The notes beneath the pieces were generated by a model. That model was not told the DNA's origin and searched no databases. It saw nothing but the letters and a program-made list of their open reading frames with translations. From Microbacterium saccharophilum (GTDB lineage: Bacteria > Actinomycetota > Actinomycetes > Actinomycetales > Microbacteriaceae): 64,000 nucleotides of DNA. The translations under genes and the position numbers were made by a program. The DNA lies in NCBI RefSeq assembly GCF_007992455.1, contig NZ_BKAH01000006.1, positions 62,001-126,000 of the forward strand, in the 5' to 3' direction. Numbering within the stretch: position 1 is the stretch's first letter; every line of letters begins with the position of its first letter. Shown here one piece after another: positions 57,494 to 64,000 of the stretch.

Positions 57494-57817
57494 TGTGTTC
57501 TTCCTTCTTGGTGTGGGGCCGCGGTGCGACCCTGGTGATCCGAAGCGACGGCGTCGCGACGGAAGCGGGGTGGAGTGTCCGAGCGTGGCGAAGGGCGAGG
57601 GTCCGGAGTGGACGAACTCGGCCTGCGCGGCGGCGAGGGACGGGTGGACGCCGCGTCGCCGGGCGAGCGCGTCGTGAGCGGTGTAGCCGTCGGCGTCGAC
57701 GGTGATGAAGCCGGCGAACTCGCTGCCCCGCGTGGCGGAGTAGACGTCGTCGTCGGCCTGATGCCAGATGACCTGGTGCGCGCATGACGGGCACGCGACC
57801 GGATGGGGTGAAGAGAT
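57494..57817 (-). other. Coding-like open frame upstream of and in frame with cspA, no canonical start
   Basis: No gene is called in 57494-58007 (514 bp). In the cspA frame the minus strand is open from a TAA near 57818 and, over 57793 to about 57590, reads as a plausible protein: [56 protein letters not shown]. It uses G/C third positions and has a CPxC zinc-finger-like start. No ATG, GTG or TTG is available before it. It may be a start-less gene remnant, use a rare start codon, or be chance. Confidence 0.4.
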
Positions 57818-58007
57818 GAAGAGTTATTCGATTCGTGAGGCAATCAGCCCGATGCGCGAGTGCGCGGATCCCTGCAGATTGAGTGGATGACGGTATTCGG
57901 TTCGCAGATCTCCGAGTGACCAGGAGATCCGGACGGCGGTATCCGTCGTGATCACCTTAGCCGGTCCGGATGTGGTTGTGCTGTACTCGTGTCGAATTCG
58001 TGACAGA

Positions 58008-58628
58008 TCAGGCGCGCCCGCCGCGCGGCCGGAGACCGTCGAGCGCGACGGCGAGCACGTCCTCCGCGAGGAGGGCGGGGTCCACCGGGCCGTCCGGGCG
58101 GTACCACTCGACGACGGAGTTCACCATCCCGAAGATGAGCCGGGTCGCGACGCCGGCATCGATGTCGGTGCGGATGCGGCCCTCGGCCTGGGCGTTGCGC
58201 ACAAGGCCGGTGACACGCTGATCGAAGTGGCGGCGACGCTCGAGCGCCGCGACCTCGACGGGGCTGTTGCCGCGGAGGCGCAGCAGCAGCGTGACCGAGG
58301 GCAGTTCGGCGGTGAGGGCCGCGACCGCCCCGCGGATGACGTGCTCCAGGCGGTCGGCAGCGGAGGCTTCGCGCGCGAGAGCCTCGTCGAGGGCGGCCTC
58401 CAGGCGGCTGAGCGCCGTCTCGAGCGCGATCGCGAGCAGTTGCTCCTTCGACGCGAAGTGGTGGTACAGCGCGGACTTCGACAGGCCGAGCCGCTCCGCG
58501 AGCGCGGCGACCGAGGTCGCGTCATACCCCTGCTCGTTGAAGAGGGCCACCGCGACGTCGAGCACCTGCCGGCGGTCGTAGCCGGGCCGGCCGCGGCGGG
58601 CGGCCGCCGTGTCGGCGGGGGTGGTCAC
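58008..58628 (-). CDS. paaR: TetR-family regulator, PaaR-like
   Basis: The 206-residue TetR protein has helix-turn-helix YDATSVAALAERLGLSKSALYHHFASKEQLL and a helical ligand domain with EWYRPDGPVDP. It is divergent from the phenylacetate operon across a large palindrome. The matching operator before paaA suggests it represses the whole pathway and is released by phenylacetyl-CoA, as for PaaR of corynebacteria. GTG 58628 follows GGGAGA. Confidence 0.88.
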   Translation of the reverse strand: MTTPADTAAARRGRPGYDRRQVLDVAVALFNEQGYDATSVAALAERLGLSKSALYHHFASKEQLLAIALETALSRLEAALDEALAREASAADRLEHVIRGAVAALTAELPSVTLLLRLRGNSPVEVAALERRRHFDQRVTGLVRNAQAEGRIRTDIDAGVATRLIFGMVNSVVEWYRPDGPVDPALLAEDVLAVALDGLRPRGGRA

Positions 58629-58681
58629 GGTTCAGTCTCCCATCCGCGCGGCGGGCCGTTGACCGCCCGTCGCGCCCTCTG

Positions 58682-58715
58682 ACACTATTACTGAACGATC
58701 GGTGAGTAACAGTGT
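58682..58715. promoter_or_regulatory. PaaR operator between paaR and the paa operon
   Basis: A 34-bp palindrome (ACACT...AGTGT) has core TTACT...AGTAA around CTGAACGATCGGTGAG, with three mismatched pairs. The form ACTNA(A/C)CGATCGGTNAGT resembles the PaaR operator known in corynebacteria. It covers the likely -10 regions of both divergent genes. Confidence 0.8.
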
Positions 58716-58757
58716 GCGCACCGGCGGGGCTCGCAACGCGGCGGGCGGGGCGGAAGG

Positions 58758-59531
58758 ATGACGATGTCCGGTGCGACGAACGGCGCGAGGGTGCCGGGGG
58801 GCCCGCTCCGCATCGAACGACGGCCCGACCGCGTCGTCGCGACGCTCGACCGCCCCGAGGTCCGCAACGCGATCGACCAGGCGACGATCGACGCGCTGCA
58901 CGAGCTGTGCGCCGAACTCGAAGCGGAGCCCCGTGTGCTGATCCTGCACGGCGCCGGAGGGGTGTTCGCGGGCGGCGCGGACATCGTCCAGCTGCGGGAA
59001 CGTCGTGCGGACGACGCCCGCGCCGGGATCAACACGACGGCGTTCCTGCGGGTGCGGGCGCTGCCCATGCCGGTGATCGCCGCCGTCGAGGGCTTCGCGC
59101 TCGGCGGGGGCGCCGAGCTCGCCTACGCCGCCGACATCCGGATCGGCACCCCGGACGTCGCGATCGGCAACCCCGAGCCTGCGCTCGGCATCATCGCCGC
59201 GGCCGGGGCGACCTGGCTGCTGCCGCGGCTCGTCGGGTCCGGGCGTGCCGCCGAGCTGCTGCTGACGGGGCGCGCGCTCACCGCGGACGAGGCCCTCGCC
59301 TGGGGCCTGCTCTCCGCCGTGCATCCGGCGGCCGAACTGCTGCCCGCGGCGCACGCGATCGCCGACCGGATCGCCCGCCTCGACCCGCTCGCCGTGCAGC
59401 ACACCAAGCGCGCGCTGCACGCGCCGCTCGCGGAGCACCCCGCGATCGACCTGGAACTGCAGGCCGAGCTCTTCGAGAGCCCGGAGAAGTTCCGCCGCAT
59501 GACGGCCTTCCTGGAGAGGAAGCGGTCATGA
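58758..59531 (+). CDS. Enoyl-CoA hydratase/isomerase of phenylacetate pathway
   Basis: The 257-residue crotonase has the oxyanion-hole segments GGVFAGGADIVQL and GFALGGGAELAYAADIRI and the C-terminal EKFRRMTAFLERKR. In the paa setting it is PaaF (hydratase) or PaaG (isomerase); sequence alone does not settle which. GGAAGG precedes ATG 58758. It overlaps the next gene (ATGA). Confidence 0.87.
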   Translation: MTMSGATNGARVPGGPLRIERRPDRVVATLDRPEVRNAIDQATIDALHELCAELEAEPRVLILHGAGGVFAGGADIVQLRERRADDARAGINTTAFLRVRALPMPVIAAVEGFALGGGAELAYAADIRIGTPDVAIGNPEPALGIIAAAGATWLLPRLVGSGRAAELLLTGRALTADEALAWGLLSAVHPAAELLPAAHAIADRIARLDPLAVQHTKRALHAPLAEHPAIDLELQAELFESPEKFRRMTAFLERKRS

Positions 59532-60382
59532 TCCTTCCCGTGCGGGTCGGCGTCATCGGCGGCGGGCGGATGGGTGCAGGCATCGCGCACGCGTTCCTCC
59601 TCGCCGGGTCGGCGGTGACCCTCGTCGAGCGCGATGGCGCATCGGCACGCGCCGCCCGGCAGCGCATCACGGCGAGTCTGCAGGGGTCCCATGAGCGCGG
59701 CGCGACCGAGCGACCGCCGGCCGAGGTCGCGCCGCGGCTGCGCGTGACGACGGATGCCGGCGATCTCGGCGGCAGCGCACTCGTCGTCGAGGCGGTGTTC
59801 GAAGACCGGGACGTCAAGACCGCGGCGCTGCGCCGCGCGGAGGCGGTGCTCGACGTCGACGCCGTCCTGGCATCCAACACGTCCGCCATCCCGATCGGCG
59901 ACCTCGCGGCGGGGCTCGACCGTCCGGACCGTCTCCTCGGCCTGCACTTCTTCAACCCCGTCCCGTCCTCGGCCCTCGTCGAGATCGTCGTCGCAGCCCA
60001 GACCGCCCAGGGCCTCGTCGAGACGGCCCGCGAGTGGGTGCTCGCGCTCGGCAAGACCCCCATCGTCGTGCGGGATGCGCCGGGATTCGCCTCGAGCCGG
60101 CTCGGCGTCGCCCTCGCCCTCGAAGCCATCCGCATGCTCGAGGACGGCGTCGCCACGGCGACCGACATCGACGCCGCGATGGAACTCGGCTACCGGCACG
60201 CGACGGGGCCGCTCCGGACCACCGACATCGTCGGCCTGGACGTGCGGCTCGATATCGCGGAACAGCTGCACGCCGCGCTCGGCGAGCGGTTCGCGCCGCC
60301 CGAGCTGCTCCGTCGCCTCGTCGCGGACGGACACCTGGGCCGCAAGAGCGGCCGTGGATTCTACGAATGGAGCACCGGATGA
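59528..60382 (+). CDS. paaH: 3-hydroxyacyl-CoA dehydrogenase
   Basis: The 284-residue protein has NAD motif GVIGGGRMGAGIAHAF, catalytic His/Glu region GLHFFNPVPSSALVEIV and the C-terminal 3HCDH helical domain ending LGRKSGRGFYEW. It oxidises 3-hydroxyadipyl-CoA in phenylacetate breakdown. The ATG overlaps the crotonase stop. Confidence 0.92.
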   Translation: MILPVRVGVIGGGRMGAGIAHAFLLAGSAVTLVERDGASARAARQRITASLQGSHERGATERPPAEVAPRLRVTTDAGDLGGSALVVEAVFEDRDVKTAALRRAEAVLDVDAVLASNTSAIPIGDLAAGLDRPDRLLGLHFFNPVPSSALVEIVVAAQTAQGLVETAREWVLALGKTPIVVRDAPGFASSRLGVALALEAIRMLEDGVATATDIDAAMELGYRHATGPLRTTDIVGLDVRLDIAEQLHAALGERFAPPELLRRLVADGHLGRKSGRGFYEWSTG

Positions 60383-62484
60383 CCGGCATCCTGCCCAGCT
60401 ATCTGTCCGGCACGTGGTGGACGCCGGCGGACGACGTCGACGCCGTGGACGTGCGCGACGCGTCCACCGGCGAGACCGTCGCCCGCGTGAGCGCGGAGGG
60501 TGCCGACCTCCCCGGCGCCCTCGCGCACGCCCGCACCGTGGGACAGGCCGCGCTCGGCGCGCTGACCTTCCACCAGCGCGCCCTGCTGCTCAAGCAGTTC
60601 GCCCTCGTGCTCACCGAGCGCAAGGAGGAGCTCTACGAGCTGTCCCGGCACGCCGGTTCGACGCTGCGCGACTCGCTGGGCGACGTCGACGGCGGCATCG
60701 GCGTGCTGTTCACCTACGCCTCGAAGGGCCGGCGCGAGCTGCCCAACGCCCAGGTGTACGTCGACGGCGCCCCCGAGCCGCTGTCGAAGGACGGCTCGTT
60801 CCTCGGGCAGCATGTGTACACCCGGCTGCCCGGTGTCGCGGTGCAGATCAACGCGTTCAACTTCCCCGTCTGGGGCGCGCTGGAGAAATTCGCGCCCGCG
60901 TTCCTGGCAGGCGTGCCCACCCTCGTCAAGCCCGCGACGCCCACCGCCTACATCGCGGAGGCGTGGGTGCGGATGCTGGTGGAGTCCGGGCTCGTCCCGG
61001 ACGGCGCCCTGCAGCTCGTGAGCGGCGGGGTGCCCGGGCTCTTCGATCACCTCCGGCTCGGCGACCTCGTCGGCTTCACCGGGAGCGCCGACACCGCCGA
61101 GCGGCTGCGTGCGCAGGCCCCCGACGGGGTGCGCTTCACCAGGGAGACCGACTCCATCAACGCCTCGATCCTCGGGCCCGACGCCGCCCCGGGCACCCCC
61201 GAGTTCGACGCGTACGTGTCGCAGCTCGTCGTCGAGCTGACCGCCAAGGCGGGGCAGAAGTGCACGGCGATCCGCCGCGCCCTCGTGCCCGCCGGCGCCG
61301 TCGACGCCCTCGTCGACGCGGTCCGCGAGAAGCTCGACCGCCGGCTCGTCATGGGCGACCCGCACGCCGACGCCGTCACGATGGGCCCGCTCGTCTCGCT
61401 CGCCCAGCGCGAGGAGGTGCTCCGCCAGGTCGCGGCGCTGCGCGCGGCGGGCGGGCGGATGCTGCTGGGATCGATGGCCGAGCCCGACGTGGTCCGCGCC
61501 GACGGGACGACCGGGCCCGCGCCGGACGGCGCCTTCCTGGCCCCCATCCTCGTGGGCTTCGACGACCCGGCGACCCCGGCGGTGCACGCGATCGAGGCCT
61601 TCGGGCCGGTCGCCAGCGTCCTCGCCTACGACACTCTCGCCCAGGCGGCGGACCTCGTGGCGCAGGGTGGCGGCTCGCTCGTCACGAGCGTCGCGACGCA
61701 CGATCCCGCCGTCGCCGTCGAGCTGCTGAGTCGCATCGGCGCGTTCAACGGCCGCGTCCTCTTCCTGAGCCGGGAGAACGCCCGCACCTCGACCGGCCAC
61801 GGCGCCCCCGTCCCGCACCTCGTGCACGGCGGGCCCGGACGCGCCGGCGGGGGCGAGGAGCTCGGCGGTATCCGCGCCGTGCTGCACCACATGCAGCGCA
61901 CCGCCGTGCAGGGCTCGCCCGACATGCTCACGGCGCTCACCGGCGTCTGGCACGCGGGGGCCGCCGCCGACCGCGGCGGACGGCATCCGTTCCGGAAGTC
62001 GCTCGCCGAGCTGCGGGTCGGCGACCAGTTCGCCTCGCCCCTCCGGGCGGTGTCGCTCGAGGACATCGAGACGTTCGCGCATTTCACGGGCGACACGTTC
62101 TACGCGCACATGGACGAGGACGCCGCCGCCGCCAACCCGTTCTTCCCGGGACGCGTCGCGCACGGCTACCTGCTCGTGTCGTGGGCGGCCGGCCTCTTCG
62201 TCGATCCCGACCCCGGTCCGGTGCTGGCCAACTACGGGCTGGAGGCGCTGCGATTCGTGACGCCCGTCTCGCCCGGGGACGAGATCCGGGTGACCCTGAC
62301 GGCGAAGCAGATCACCCCGCGGGAGACCGACGAGTACGGCGAGGTGCGCTGGGATGCCGTCATCCACAACCAGCGGGACGAGATCGTCGCCCAGTACGAC
62401 GTGCTGACCCTCGTCGCGAAGACCGCCGGCGGGACGTCCGCGGCGGAGCCCGCGGATCGTCCCGCCGCGGAGGCGATCGCATGA
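60379..62484 (+). CDS. paaZ: Bifunctional oxepin-CoA hydrolase / semialdehyde dehydrogenase
   Basis: The 701-residue protein has an aldehyde dehydrogenase domain (residues about 1-525; catalytic Cys in KAGQKCTAIRR, substrate Glu in VVELTAK) fused to a MaoC-type (R)-hydratase domain (about 540-690; DTFYAHMDEDA, FPGRVAHGYLL). This is the ring-opening enzyme of the phenylacetate pathway. The ATG overlaps paaH. Confidence 0.96.
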   Translation: MTGILPSYLSGTWWTPADDVDAVDVRDASTGETVARVSAEGADLPGALAHARTVGQAALGALTFHQRALLLKQFALVLTERKEELYELSRHAGSTLRDSLGDVDGGIGVLFTYASKGRRELPNAQVYVDGAPEPLSKDGSFLGQHVYTRLPGVAVQINAFNFPVWGALEKFAPAFLAGVPTLVKPATPTAYIAEAWVRMLVESGLVPDGALQLVSGGVPGLFDHLRLGDLVGFTGSADTAERLRAQAPDGVRFTRETDSINASILGPDAAPGTPEFDAYVSQLVVELTAKAGQKCTAIRRALVPAGAVDALVDAVREKLDRRLVMGDPHADAVTMGPLVSLAQREEVLRQVAALRAAGGRMLLGSMAEPDVVRADGTTGPAPDGAFLAPILVGFDDPATPAVHAIEAFGPVASVLAYDTLAQAADLVAQGGGSLVTSVATHDPAVAVELLSRIGAFNGRVLFLSRENARTSTGHGAPVPHLVHGGPGRAGGGEELGGIRAVLHHMQRTAVQGSPDMLTALTGVWHAGAAADRGGRHPFRKSLAELRVGDQFASPLRAVSLEDIETFAHFTGDTFYAHMDEDAAAANPFFPGRVAHGYLLVSWAAGLFVDPDPGPVLANYGLEALRFVTPVSPGDEIRVTLTAKQITPRETDEYGEVRWDAVIHNQRDEIVAQYDVLTLVAKTAGGTSAAEPADRPAAEAIA

Positions 62485-62939
62485 CCGCACCGCTCCGCCC
62501 GATGATGCAGCGCGACCGGGCCTCGGCCGCGCTCGGGATGGTGGTGGAGCGCGATGAGCCCGGGGAGGCCGTCGTGTCAATGGTCGTCCGCGACGACATG
62601 CTCAACGGGTTCGACATCACGCACGGCGGCTTCGTGTTCGCGCTCGCCGACACCGCGTTCGCGATCGCCTGCAACGAGACCGACCGGGTCACGGTGGCCT
62701 CGGGCGCCGACATCACCTTCCTGAAGTCCACGCGCAGCGGACAGACGCTCACTGCGCACGCCGCCCGTCGCGTCCGCAGCGGCCGCGCGGGGCTGTACGA
62801 CGTGACCGTCACGGACGAGACCGGCGCGGTGGTCGCCGAGTTCCGGGGGCGTTCGCTCGTCACCTCGGCGCTCACCTCGTCTCCCAGCACCTCGTCTCCC
62901 ATCGCCGAGACCGTTGCCCCCTCGGCATCCGGCACCTAG
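62481..62939 (+). CDS. paaI: Phenylacetyl-CoA pathway thioesterase
   Basis: The 152-residue hotdog-fold thioesterase has the PaaI motif [22 protein letters not shown] (Asn, His-Gly-Gly and Asp). It rescues CoA from stalled intermediates. The tail past residue 128 is Ser/Thr/Ala-rich and encoded partly by two 15-bp repeats (CACCTCGTCTCCCAG at 62873-62902); it is probably disordered. ATG overlaps paaZ. Confidence 0.9.
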   Translation: MTAPLRPMMQRDRASAALGMVVERDEPGEAVVSMVVRDDMLNGFDITHGGFVFALADTAFAIACNETDRVTVASGADITFLKSTRSGQTLTAHAARRVRSGRAGLYDVTVTDETGAVVAEFRGRSLVTSALTSSPSTSSPIAETVAPSASGT

Positions 62940-62941
62940 AC

Positions 62942-62963
62942 TTACTGAACGAACGGTCTGTAA
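62942..62963. promoter_or_regulatory. PaaR operator before paaA
   Basis: The 22-bp sequence begins TTACTGAACGAACGGT and ends GTAA. It matches the operator at 58688-58709 in most positions and ends over the paaA ribosome site AAAGGAG. It implies a second regulated promoter inside the operon. Confidence 0.7.
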
Positions 62964-62974
62964 AGGAGTCGACG

Positions 62975-63967
62975 ATGACGACAGCACCGGACCTCACCGC
63001 GGTCACCGCGGGCAGTGCGGATGACACGGCCGCCGAGCAGGCGGCCTTCGATGCGCTCATCGACGCCGAGCAGCGCATCGAGCCGCGCGACTGGATGCCG
63101 GAGGGCTACCGGAAGACGCTCATCCGGCAGATCTCGCAGCACGCCCATTCCGAGATCATCGGCATGCAGCCCGAGGGGACCTGGATCACGCGAGCTCCGA
63201 GCCTCAAGCGCAAGGCCATCCTGCTCGCGAAGGTGCAGGATGAGGCCGGGCACGGCCTGTACCTCTACTCGGCGGCCCAGACGCTCGGCATCACGCGCGA
63301 CGAGATGACCCAGCAGCTCATCGACGGGCGCGCGAAGTACTCCTCGATCTTCAACTACCCGACCCCCACGTGGGCCGACATGGGCGCGATCGGCTGGCTC
63401 GTCGACGGCGCCGCGATCTGCAACCAGGTGCCGCTGTGCCGCGCGTCGTACGGCCCCTACGGCCGCGCGATGGTCCGCATCTGCAAGGAGGAGTCGTTCC
63501 ACCAGCGGCAGGGTTTCGAGATCCTCCTCACGCTCATGCAGGGCACCGCGGCGCAGCGCGCGATGGCGCAGGACTCCGTGGACCGCTGGTACTGGCCGTC
63601 GCTCATGATGTTCGGGCCGCCCGATGAGTCCTCGCCGAACTCAGCGCAGTCGATGGCGTGGAAGATCAAGCGGTTCTCCAACGACGAGCTGCGGCAGCGG
63701 TTCATCGGGATGCTGGTGCCGCAGGCGGAGATCCTCGGGGTCACGCTGCCCGACCCCGAACTCCGCTGGGACGAGGCGGCGCAGCGCTGGCACACCAGCG
63801 AGATCGACTGGACCGAGTTCCACGAGGTGCTCGCCGGCCGCGGCCCCATGAACGCCGCCCGCCTGCAGCACCGGCGCGCCGCCCACGAGGACGGCGCGTG
63901 GGTGCGGGAGGCCGCCGTCGCCTATGCGCGCCGGCAGGCGGAGAAGACCGAGAGGGCGGTGGCGTGA
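62975..63967 (+). CDS. paaA: 1,2-phenylacetyl-CoA epoxidase catalytic subunit A
   Basis: The 330-residue di-iron monooxygenase subunit carries iron ligands in [14 protein letters not shown] and [15 protein letters not shown]. The C-terminus [21 protein letters not shown] is typical of PaaA. It adds oxygen to the ring of phenylacetyl-CoA together with PaaB-E. AAAGGAG precedes ATG 62975. The stop overlaps the next start (TGATG). Confidence 0.97.
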   Translation: MTTAPDLTAVTAGSADDTAAEQAAFDALIDAEQRIEPRDWMPEGYRKTLIRQISQHAHSEIIGMQPEGTWITRAPSLKRKAILLAKVQDEAGHGLYLYSAAQTLGITRDEMTQQLIDGRAKYSSIFNYPTPTWADMGAIGWLVDGAAICNQVPLCRASYGPYGRAMVRICKEESFHQRQGFEILLTLMQGTAAQRAMAQDSVDRWYWPSLMMFGPPDESSPNSAQSMAWKIKRFSNDELRQRFIGMLVPQAEILGVTLPDPELRWDEAAQRWHTSEIDWTEFHEVLAGRGPMNAARLQHRRAAHEDGAWVREAAVAYARRQAEKTERAVA

Positions 63968-64000
63968 TGACGACCCCGGGCTCCTCGGACCGCGACACCT
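63967..64000 (+). CDS. Start of probable paaB
   Basis: ATG 63967 overlaps the paaA stop and is open to the window end ([11 protein letters not shown]). Position in the operon, not sequence, suggests paaB. Confidence 0.5.
   Translation, partial: MTTPGSSDRDT

Noticed and set aside
57475..57843. 123-codon minus-strand frame upstream of cspA
   Set aside because: Ser/Pro/Arg-rich low-complexity product with no coding-like codon pattern; the neighbouring frame is more plausible.
59754..62939. A 1061-codon open frame across paaH and paaZ
   Set aside because: Only the last 152 codons are paaI. The upstream part is Arg/Ala/Pro-rich shadow of well-supported genes in other frames.
1..64000. tRNA, rRNA, transposase or phage genes
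   Set aside because: None were recognised in either strand. Absence by eye is not proof for tRNAs; a covariance-model scan would settle it.

Overview
The window is a high-GC (about 70 percent by eye), gene-dense stretch with strong G/C third-position bias. It has many ATGA/GTGA stop-start overlaps, frequent GTG starts and many apparently leaderless starts. Gene content (DUF7882-type small proteins, an actinobacterial paa operon, an OppA-type sialic-acid-like transporter, VIT/Dps/stress genes) points to an actinobacterium of the Microbacteriaceae, most likely Microbacterium or a close relative. No rRNA, tRNA, CRISPR array, insertion sequence or phage gene was seen. It reads as chromosomal accessory metabolism.

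Layout. 1-3974 (minus): a class I cytochrome P450 system (reductase, 3Fe-4S ferredoxin, P450), a 3-alpha-HSD-like SDR and a TetR regulator. 4041-6131: GH42 beta-galactosidase, divergent from the TetR gene over a shared operator. 5804-13495: mixed housekeeping and accessory genes (a truncated XRE regulator plus SDR pair, S51 peptidase, NAD(P)HX dehydratase with histidine phosphatase, aldo-keto reductase, ArsR/VOC pair, SDR relic, fasciclin protein) with several structured intergenic repeats. 13496-25108: a GntR/FCD regulator divergent from a ten-gene operon that looks like complete uptake and most of the breakdown of sialic acid: family-5 binding protein, permease, fused permease-ATPase, ATPase, NanA-like lyase, ROK kinase, NanE, NagB, DUF4862 and an esterase. 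NagA is absent. 25208-38972: an aldo-keto reductase pair, a heterodimeric ABC exporter with one subunit interrupted by an amber codon, a zinc alcohol dehydrogenase operon, an APC permease, a sugar ABC importer without its ATPase, and a ThuA-like protein. 39056-51290: MFS pump, hydrolases, two related desaturase/VIT/MarR neighbourhoods, several small Microbacteriaceae-type proteins, a three-gene acyl-CoA-dehydrogenase/PIG-L-methyltransferase/glycosyltransferase operon, and Dps. 51293-57493 (minus): GNAT, a membrane-protein/Lgt-like/membrane-protein/radical-SAM operon, a small alarmone synthetase, a second desaturase and a cold-shock protein. 58008-64000: TetR (PaaR-like) divergent from a phenylacetate operon (enoyl-CoA hydratase, PaaH, PaaZ, PaaI, PaaA, start of PaaB), with matching operators at two sites.

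The most unusual signal is not a gene. Eleven intergenic regions (ten of them between 25 and 51 kb or in divergent pairs there, one at 9.9 kb) carry the hexamer CAA(G/C)CC exactly 25 bp (once 26 bp) upstream of a -10-like NANNNT box, always pointing into a gene that starts 6-54 bp beyond that box. Nine of the eleven also have TA 20 or 21 bp further upstream. The genes include Dps, small proteins of unknown function, dehydrogenases, hydrolases and transporters. This looks like one undescribed, possibly stress-linked, regulon. A second recurrent theme is leaderless expression: at least nine other starts lie exactly 6 bp after a TANNNT box.
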